DNA of 64,000 bases, taken from contig OZ036008.1 in assembly GCA_964035015.1 (NCBI GenBank), positions 11,541,192-11,605,191 on the forward strand, written 5' to 3'. Origin of the DNA: Corallium rubrum. Taxonomy: Eukaryota; Cnidaria; Anthozoa; Scleralcyonacea; Coralliidae. The number at the start of each line of letters is the position of its first letter. The first letter of the stretch is position 1. The position numbers and the translations under genes were made by a program. Shown in pieces: positions 57,385-64,000 of the stretch. A model generated the notes under the pieces. The model was not told where the DNA came from. It ran no database searches and was given only the letters and a program-made list of their open reading frames with translations.

Positions 57385-58928
57385 GTATTAATTTATATAT
57401 AAATTTAGATTTAATTTATGTAAAGGATATGTTATAATGGACAGAAAGTAATAGTATCAATCTATAACAATTGATATCTTGATTATTGCTTATCAATTAA
57501 TCAATGAAGGAGATTTTGTGATTATTGATTGATTGGTATCAAATCAACAATTGATGAACTATATACAATAATATTTGCGTTCAATTCTGTCATTGGCATT
57601 CGCAAAACTAAAGTGCTCAAAACAAAACTATTTGCAACATTTTAGTAATTTTGTGAATATGCCATTGGTGCATCAGAGTTAAACTCTTCTGTTCTTTCTT
57701 CTCTTCCCTTCCCTTCCCTTCCTTGCTAACTTCTTTCAGTTCAAATTGCCATTCAGATATAGAATTAAAATCTCATTTCTTTCAACTGTTACAGTAATTT
57801 TAAAAGACTATTTTTCTCCTTTAATTTTCAGCTGATCCAGTGATAAAGACTGGCTTGAAAAATGCCCCAGATGATTCAATATTTATTACATGCATTGTAG
57901 GCGAACGATCTGTGTAGGTGTTTTTTTATAATTTCTAGGTTTGGTTGAAGACAATTTGTGAGTGAACTTATTTTTATTTTAACAGAAAACTTGTCAACAA
58001 ATTTAATATATCTTGCATAGTGTGATCAAAGTTTATAATTTCTCTGATGGCCCAAGTACAATGGGTCAAAGGCTTAGAATAAATAGTACTAAAAATTTGT
58101 GAGTTGCACAAGTTATTAATAAAAAGGAAACATAGGGACCGTTTACATGAATCTGGATTGAGTTCCAATCTGGATTGAAAAGTGAAGTTGATCCATGTTT
58201 ACATGGGAATTGGGTTTCTGGATTGAAATCTGTAAATATGTGAAAACATGCAATGCATTTGTTTGTTCTAGTCCTCTGTCATGTTTTTAATTCCAGAATG
58301 AATCTCACACCGCCTTTACATGATTCCGGAATGAAATTTCAATCTGGAATGAGAACTGGATTGAACTCGAGAGAGTGTAGCTTACTTATTAAAGCGAGAG
58401 AGAGAGAGCATAGCTTACTTATTAAAGCCAGACTCATGTATAAAATTACTCATGATTTAGCTCCAAAAACACTTACAGATATATTCCATAGATCGTCCAC
58501 TATTCCGCATCATTATAATTTACGAAATTCGATCTGGATTCATGTAAACAGGCCCTTAACTTTATTCATATACAGTAATTTACTTTTAAGATGGAAAGAT
58601 CCAGAAAATGAATTTAGAAAGCACCAAGACTACAAATTAACTGGCATACCTACATTAATCAAATGGAAAACTGTAAGCATTAACATTTTTTTGTACTGTT
58701 AGAAATTAATTGTGTGTGCACAGATGCACATTTATAATATACTAGGTGACTGTAACAATTTTGCTGTATGAAATTATAATATTATAATTATGTATAATTG
58801 CATTGCATTTACTGTAATTACAAAATAAATTTTGTATGTTTTTCTTTTTTCCATTTTAACAGTCTAAGCATCTTGGTCCAGATGATTGCAAGAAGCAAAA
58901 CTTAGTGGACATGATCTTTGAAGATTAA
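57243..58928 (+). CDS. TXNDC17: Thioredoxin domain-containing protein 17 (TRP14)
   Basis: There are four exons: 57243-57384, 57832-57913, 58591-58672 and 58863-58928. They give 372 nt, 123 residues, the usual length of the family. TRP14 is a cytosolic thioredoxin-like reductase of disulfides, including cystine and protein targets, fed by thioredoxin reductase. The active-site motif WCPDC is intact in exon 1, after the FTGSK strand typical of TXNDC17. Exon 3 holds WKDPENEFRKHQ and the cis-proline GIPTLIKW. All introns are GT-AG and phases match. Intron 2 carries a TIR element containing a LINE scrap. The gene converges on ACADS. Confidence 0.95.
57832..57913 (+). CDS. TXNDC17: TXNDC17 exon 2
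   Basis: The acceptor is TTTTCAG and the donor GTAGGT. It encodes ADPVIKTGLKNAPDDSIFIT and then CIVGERS, matching the family segment before WKDP. Confidence 0.92.
58137..58556. mobile_element. TIR element in TXNDC17 intron 2
   Basis: GGGACCGTTTACATGAATCT at the left and its inverted counterpart CTGGATTCATGTAAACAGGC at the right; several CTGGATTGAA repeats inside. Related short elements with (A)GACCC.GTTTACA ends occur at 46541-46711 and 31581-32507. Confidence 0.6.
58395..58510 (+). mobile_element. LINE coding scrap in TXNDC17 intron 2
   Basis: KARLMYKITHDLAPKTLTDI then HYNLRNS is a piece of the reverse transcriptase C-terminal region. It is embedded in the TIR element 58137-58556. Confidence 0.6.
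58591..58672 (+). CDS. TXNDC17: TXNDC17 exon 3
   Basis: The acceptor is ACTTTTAAG and the donor GTAAGC. It encodes WKDPENEFRKHQDYKLTGIP and TLIKWKT; the Pro of GIPTL is the conserved cis-proline opposite the active site. Confidence 0.93.
58863..58928 (+). CDS. TXNDC17: TXNDC17 exon 4 and stop
   Basis: The acceptor is CATTTTAACAG; it has 21 codons and TAA. It ends LVDMIFED, matching the family C-terminus. Confidence 0.93.
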   Translation, partial: SKHLGPDDCKKQNLVDMIFED

Positions 58929-58942
58929 TCTAATTGTCTAGC

Positions 58943-58948
58943 AATAAA
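58943..58948 (+). terminator. Poly(A) signal of TXNDC17
   Basis: AATAAA, 15 nt after the TXNDC17 stop codon. Confidence 0.6.
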
Positions 58949-59070
58949 CTTATAATTACAATAGTTATAATATAGAACTAACAAAACTTTAAAAGTTTGA
59001 GAGAAAAATGCTGAAAGACAAATACTGTACTTATACATGAAATCATAACTGATTACATACTTAAGAATAA

Positions 59071-59076
59071 TTTATT
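59071..59076 (-). terminator. Poly(A) signal candidate of ACADS
   Basis: AATAAA on the minus strand, 133 nt after the ACADS stop and 122 bp from the TXNDC17 signal on the other strand. The two convergent genes are separated by about 280 bp between stop codons. Confidence 0.5.
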
Positions 59077-59208
59077 ATGTATAAATTATAATACAAGGCC
59101 AAGGGTTAAATTTTTCATTCCTGATAATTCACAGAAAGGATCTTTTTTCAATTCAGGTTCAACTTGTCTGTTGTTATTCACATATTCTATGAAACGACAT
59201 TGTCAATC

Positions 59209-59361
59209 TCATTCACTGTATTCCTTTAACAACTGTCCAGCAATAACCAGTCTCTGAATTTCACTTGTCCCTTCATAGATTTCTGTAATTCTGGCATCTC
59301 TGTAATGTCTTTCAGCTGGCATATCATTAACGTAACCCATTCCTCCAAGAATTTGAATACA
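59209..59361 (-). CDS. ACADS: ACADS last exon (catalytic Glu, stop)
   Basis: 50 codons and [23 protein letters not shown], then [20 protein letters not shown]. The Glu of YEGT is the catalytic base that abstracts the alpha proton in short-chain enzymes. Confidence 0.95.
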   Translation of the reverse strand, partial: CIQILGGMGYVNDMPAERHYRDARITEIYEGTSEIQRLVIAGQLLKEYSE

Positions 59362-59714
59362 CTAAACAAATATCATTTAAAAAGACATGAGCCAGGATAA
59401 AATAAAAAGTGAAGCCACCAATATGTAAAATTCAGATTTTCTTTGACAAAGTAAAACTCTTATTAAGGTTTGAATGCAAAAACTCTGAGTTGTATTTAAG
59501 CTAATGTATCATGACTATGAATAACACATTAATGTTTTACACTGTTAGTGTTTGCCCTCCTCAAACAAAGTCTTTACTTACGTATGTACTGTACATACTT
59601 GCTTACTTACCTAACATACTTATTTACTTACTTAGTTAAATTCTATAGAATATGTTCCAATTTCTTATTGAATATTCCACAGAATATTCTATAGCACATT
59701 TTTGTAATTACTAA

Positions 59715-59747
<33 letters not shown>

Positions 59748-59748
59748 G

Positions 59749-59836
<88 letters not shown>

Positions 59837-59839
59837 GTA

Positions 59840-59938
<99 letters not shown>

Positions 59939-62625
59939 CTGTACTTACCTTACATGCTTACAAAATGACAAAAAGAAGATAGAATTCAGTATGTACCTGA
60001 TGTGAAACGTATGTTGCTGTTTCGGATGCTGATAATTTAGCCATGGCTGCCTCCTAAGGAGAAAAAATGACTTATTACGTGCATGTACTAGCTAGTGTAT
60101 TTAATACACTACTGGTTATGGCAAGTTACTGTAGAATAATAAGCAATTACTAGATGAGGATGATACCAAGAAATCAGTTCTAATATTCAATGTTGGACTT
60201 TAATGATGTACTGTACTATAGCCCCTGTGCATTAAAAAGACCCACTTTCATCTAATTGCCTTTTTAAAAGACACTCAGATTTTGAAATCCCATTATAGAC
60301 CGATGTTGAGTATTTCAACTATTCTTACTCAACATAGTGTTATTAGTGTACCTTTGTATAGTTTTCTCCACCATCCAGTTTGCATGCAGCAAGCCATGTT
60401 AAGAGACGTGCACTTTGAATTCTGGTCTCCATATCTGCCAATTTAAACTGAAATGCAGGATGGATTAAAAAAGATACTGTTTACTCTAATCTTGACCTAT
60501 TGTACGAGACTAACCAGTTACAAACTTGACGAACCTGTATGCCTTGTAAACTACTGATTGGTTTATTGAAGGCCATTCTTTTCTGAGCATACTCTACTGC
60601 ACACTCAAGAGCAGCCTAAAAATATCAGAGAATAGATTTCATGATATAAAAACAGCTTGTAGTTACAGTGTATTTGTAATGTATTACTGTAACATCTCAA
60701 ACTCAATAATTCATGAGGAAAACACAAAAGAAATCAGTACTGTGTCTGTGGTTTGGATATCAGAGGAAGAAATTGCATAAATTAAGCAAACTTTCATCTC
60801 GATTTTCTCTTAAAATACTGATTTGTTTGAGATGCTATATCATACACTCGGAGGAGTGTTTCATCAGGAAATCCAAACACTTCGAAGTTTGTTCAAAAAC
60901 CTCAGCTTCGCCTTGGTTTTCAACAAACGTCTCTGTGTTTGGATATCCTGATGAAACACTCCTCGTGTATGATATATTACATGACATGGTACAGTAACAT
61001 GCAATGAATTATTGCAATGCCACATAATGTAATGAGATTTATCCAATTACTTGTGCAATTCCAAGGGCTTGGGAAGCAATTCCAATCCTTCCACAATCTA
61101 AAACCATCTTTAAAGTAATCAAACAACGTCAAAATTAAAAATATACAGATTACAGTACAATTATTGGTCACACATGTGTTTGGATGTGTTTGTACATGTA
61201 CAGTTTTATTTTTTATGTCAGCCCCTACCATAGCAATTTTAAATCCCATTCCTAGTTCACCAAGAAGGTTCTCCTTTGGTATCACACAATCTTCAAATAT
61301 CAAGTTGCATGTTGATGTAGCTTTAATGCCAAGTTTACTCTCATTTGCACCTAATGATAGCCCTTCTGTTGGCTTTGGAATAATAAAGCAACTTATACCC
61401 TAAAATATAAAATTATATCATAATATGTATTACTGTATTAATTTAGTAGATGGCATTTAATTATTACCATTAATTATAGCATTTAATTATAGCCATAATT
61501 ATATACAGTAATTAATTATAACCATAATTATATACATTAATTAATTAGCCATAATTATATTACTAATTATAGCCATTAATTATATGATTCAATTACATTA
61601 ATTAATTTGGTAATTAATTAATTTTGTAATTAATTAATTAATTTATATATTTATTAATTATTACAAAATACAGAAAGCCAGTTACATGAACGTATTTTTT
61701 CACACAAACATTCACCTTGTGTTTTTGTGACCTGTCAGTGGTGGCAAATACCTAAAAAAATATCAAGAATACTGAACAACTTCACTTAGTAGTATACAGT
61801 AACATAGATGATAGATCAGATCATGCTGGTAGATAAAAAGTTAAAATACACAGTACTGGATAATTTATTGTTCTTACCACCCCTGCTTCTGACTCATATC
61901 CATTTGTAATCCAACTTTTTGTTCCATTCAACAACCAGTGATCACCTTGATCTTTTGCTTGTGTTTTAGCTGCACCAGCATCACTGCCATTATCTATTAC
62001 ATTTTAAAAAATAATGTATAATACAGATTCTGGTTCCTTATTCTGGTTACAAAAAGAATTAAACAGTAACATAATTAAATAATTAATAACCTGGTTCACT
62101 AAGAGCAAAACATCCAACTTTTTCTCCAGTCGCGAATGGTTTTACATATTTCTCTTTTTGTTCTTCTGTTCCCCATTTGACAACTGGATTTAGATAGAGA
62201 GACTACAGAACAAGGTATCACAATGGGTCATTCCAGAAAAGATCCATACCTCCCCCACAGAGGAAATTTGTGCCATATGGGGAGGGGAGGGGGTAAATCT
62301 ACTTCTGATAATAGTAAAATGTACTAGGGCATCTGAAGGGGGGAGGGGGTCAACTTCACATTTCCTCCATGGGGGAGGTGTGGATGTTTTCTGGAATAAC
62401 CCAATAATCTAATAGAATGCTATATGAACATACATTTTATTAGTAAAAGAATGGTGCTAAAGATTTCAGCAATTAAAGGGTTGGGAGAGTGGAAAAACAA
62501 AATAAATTGAGAAACAAAGAGAAAGACAGAAGAAGGGAGGTGGTAAACAGGAGTAAAGAGAAGAATGGGCAGCAGAGTGTGAAGAGAGGGGAAAGAGGAA
62601 TTTGAAGGAAAGGAGCTACGTACAG

Positions 62626-62679
<54 letters not shown>

Positions 62680-63233
62680 AAATGTTAAAAGGTATTATTA
62701 ACTTTCATGTGTAGAGTGCTCAATACCTTGAAAGATAGAGCGTATTATAGATAAACTTAAAGTTTAATGTTGTTACTCAGAGTTTCAACTTTTACCAGTT
62801 GTCTGAAGATCGTCGTAAGACGTGAAACTCTGAGTAACAACATTAAACTTTAAGTTTATCTATATATATATATATATATATGGAAGAAGGGAGGGAGTGT
62901 GACTGATGAACAGAGAAAGAAGAGGAAAAGTGAGGAGTGAAGTTGGAAAGACGAAGGGGAAAAAGTGAGGGAATGGGAACAGGGGAGGATGAGGGTAAGA
63001 GAGAGTGAATAAAAATGAGAAATAAGAGGTAGAACAGTCAGCAAGAGTGAGAAGAAGTTAAAAATAACACAAACATTGCTTACATTATTAACACTCATAA
63101 TACAACCAGTCGATGCACATCCTCGACTTATTTCTTCTATTGCAATGGCATAACCCAAATTATCAAGACCTGCACCACCCAAAGATTCAGGCACTGTCAT
63201 AGCCATCATACCAAGCTCTCCAAGCTTTTGCAC
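59209..63233 (-). CDS. ACADS: Short-chain specific acyl-CoA dehydrogenase, last 10 exons
   Basis: The exons are 63084-63233, 62091-62202, 61878-61993, 61716-61751, 61229-61399, 61051-61107, 60535-60615, 60352-60447, 59997-60053 and 59209-59361. They give 342 residues plus the stop; all phases match. The family enzyme is about 412 residues, so some 70 N-terminal residues, including the mitochondrial targeting peptide, lie off the right edge. It is a homotetrameric flavoenzyme of the mitochondrial matrix that oxidises butyryl-CoA-type substrates in beta-oxidation and passes electrons to ETF. The flavin-site segments GCFALSEP and TKSWITN are present, as is the catalytic Glu in [10 protein letters not shown], and nothing looks broken. 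The small exons and GT-AG introns look like an active gene. Confidence 0.95.
59717..59937. repeat. (CTTA)n microsatellite
   Basis: About 55 tetranucleotide units with two breaks, in the last intron of ACADS. The frame reading LLTY repeats is an artefact. Confidence 0.97.
59997..60053 (-). CDS. ACADS: ACADS exon
   Basis: 19 codons, [19 protein letters not shown], in phase 0 at both ends. Confidence 0.92.
60170..60335. mobile_element. Diverged copy of the 28040-28260 MITE
   Basis: CCTGTGCATTAAAAAGACCC centre with GGACTTTAATG and TTTGAAATCCCATTAT arms. Confidence 0.5.
60352..60447 (-). CDS. ACADS: ACADS exon
   Basis: 32 codons: [20 protein letters not shown] then [12 protein letters not shown], matching the family helix with ARLLTW. 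Confidence 0.93.
60535..60615 (-). CDS. ACADS: ACADS exon
   Basis: 27 codons: [20 protein letters not shown] then SSLQGIQ, the R-x-x-F-x-x-P segment of the C-terminal helical domain. Confidence 0.93.
60697..60985. mobile_element. MITE family copy 4 in an ACADS intron
   Basis: CAATAATTCATGAGGAAAAC start and a GAGTGTTTCATCAGGAAATC hairpin with its complement. Confidence 0.6.
61051..61107 (-). CDS. ACADS: ACADS exon
   Basis: 19 codons, [19 protein letters not shown]; the family motif [14 protein letters not shown] is intact. Confidence 0.92.
61229..61399 (-). CDS. ACADS: ACADS exon (beta domain to C-terminal helices)
   Basis: 57 codons: [20 protein letters not shown], then [20 protein letters not shown] and GMGFKIAM, all typical of the family. 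Confidence 0.94.
61716..61751 (-). CDS. ACADS: ACADS 36-bp exon
   Basis: 12 codons, [12 protein letters not shown], between an ATTTTTTTAG acceptor and a GTGAAT donor; in phase with both neighbours. Confidence 0.88.
61878..61993 (-). CDS. ACADS: ACADS exon (beta domain)
   Basis: It encodes [20 protein letters not shown] and [10 protein letters not shown]; GTKxWITN is a family signature beside the flavin. Confidence 0.93.
62091..62202 (-). CDS. ACADS: ACADS exon (FAD-contact strand)
   Basis: It encodes [20 protein letters not shown] and then GCFALSEP. The latter is the conserved start of the middle beta domain that contacts FAD. It ends in phase 1. Confidence 0.93.
62750..62860 (+). ncRNA. 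Hammerhead-ribozyme-like hairpin in an ACADS intron
   Basis: Inverted arms of about 37 nt (62750-62787 and 62824-62860) enclose CTGAAGA (62803), a CGTC-GTAA-GACG hairpin and GAAAC (62824). A 3-bp stem III (ACU/AGU) and a GUA triplet can be drawn. It could be a Penelope-like relic; the fold is only drawn by eye. Confidence 0.35.
63084..63233 (-). CDS. ACADS: ACADS exon (first seen in window)
   Basis: 50 codons in phase 0: [20 protein letters not shown] and then [15 protein letters not shown], the N-terminal helical domain of acyl-CoA dehydrogenases. The donor is GTAAGC and the acceptor TTACACAG. Confidence 0.93.
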
Positions 63234-63559
63234 CTGTGTAATAATCAACATAATTATATCATCTTAAACACTTCTTTATCATTCCAGACAATCTACAACC
63301 ATATAGTTACAAATGCGTACATTTGTTCAGTATGTAACAGCCAGTGCTGTGATACATGTAATTATTATTTAATTTTTTTATTTTTTATTTTTTTAAATCG
63401 TTATGTAACTTAACTGTAAAGTTCTTTATTGTAGTTCCAAAAAATTGAAAAATGTAACAATAACTAGTTACAGTGACATGATAAGTTGTGCGTATACATG
63501 TAGTGCATGTGGTACCACGTTTGCAAGCTTGGTGTAATTACTGTAACATGTAACAGACA

Positions 63560-63968
63560 TTCAGTGGCAGGGGCATAGGAAGCAGTGTTACTTTGGGGGG
63601 ACTACTTGAGTTTGTGTAATGCGCATTCACGGCTTTGCCACAAATCCGCCTAGGGGGTCCATGACTAGTTTTCAGCTTCAAAGAAATGGTCACATAGCAT
63701 GGGGGTTCTACCTATGTGCTATGTGTACTGGGTTCTACTGCAGCCCAGGCCCCTCGCGTCCCTGCCTGGTGATGCCTGCAGAGAAATAGAATTCGGTCAT
63801 ATGATGAATTTCCCAGATTTATTTTTTATTTTTATAAATTATTACCAACGATCTCTTTAACTCATTTAATCTCAAACCGTAGTTGGGCAAAATATTGGGG
63901 GGCTACTATCAGCAAGATAAAATATTGGGGGGCTGCAGCCCCTTAGCCCCTCCGGTTCCTACACCCTT
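63560..63968. mobile_element. G-rich TIR-like repeat element
   Basis: GGGGCATAGGAAGC at the left and GCCCCTCCGGTTCCTACACC at the right, with two ATATTGGGGGGCT blocks. It lies in the ACADS intron at the right edge. Confidence 0.45.
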
Positions 63969-64000
63969 GTTCGGTGGACATTCATCAAGCTCAATTACTC

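Overview
The window is a 64 kb piece of a eukaryotic nuclear genome: split genes with good splice signals, AT-rich introns, many microsatellites and a dense load of transposons. The transposon mix (ISL2EU with a YqaJ nuclease, a DIRS-type retrotransposon, several 5'-truncated LINEs, a tRNA-derived SINE, dozens of hairpin MITEs) and the conserved genes point to a marine invertebrate, plausibly a cnidarian. No sequence seen here fixes the species, so this is inference.

Four host genes are readable. (1) Minus strand, 29,684 down to 1,788 and leaving the window on the left: an SLC43-family membrane transporter. Eight exons were assembled by hand and all phases agree; the 3' exons lie outside. (2) Minus strand, 54,582 to 45,436: a three-exon gene for a 433-residue protein with three C2H2 zinc fingers. 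(3) Plus strand, 57,243 to 58,928: a complete four-exon TXNDC17 (TRP14) gene of 123 residues. (4) Minus strand, 63,233 to 59,209 and leaving the window on the right: the last ten exons of short-chain acyl-CoA dehydrogenase (ACADS), convergent with TXNDC17.

Layout. 1-17 kb: SLC43 exons 8 to 2, with introns full of satellites (21-bp, 17-bp and 206-bp units), MITEs and LINE ends. 17-29 kb: giant intron 1, holding a 5.0 kb ISL2EU transposon (21,109-26,130) that is itself broken by a LINE, a SINE and a 308-bp palindrome. 27-41 kb: a tandem duplication of the SLC43 5' region. The right copy has a frameshifted exon 1 and is swollen by a foldback element and a 6.2 kb DIRS retrotransposon, which carries a MULE-like foldback. 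41-45 kb: LINE tails and nested MITEs. 45-54.6 kb: the zinc-finger gene, whose first intron holds a 2 kb array of 25-bp repeats that matches the core of MITEs found next to it. 54.6-64 kb: TXNDC17, ACADS and smaller repeats.

The host genes do not form a pathway. The strongest stories are the mobile DNA: transposons nested in transposons with readable target duplications and empty sites, a DIRS internal region that is the complement of its own circle junction, an apparent MITE origin for a minisatellite, and hammerhead-ribozyme-like remnants.
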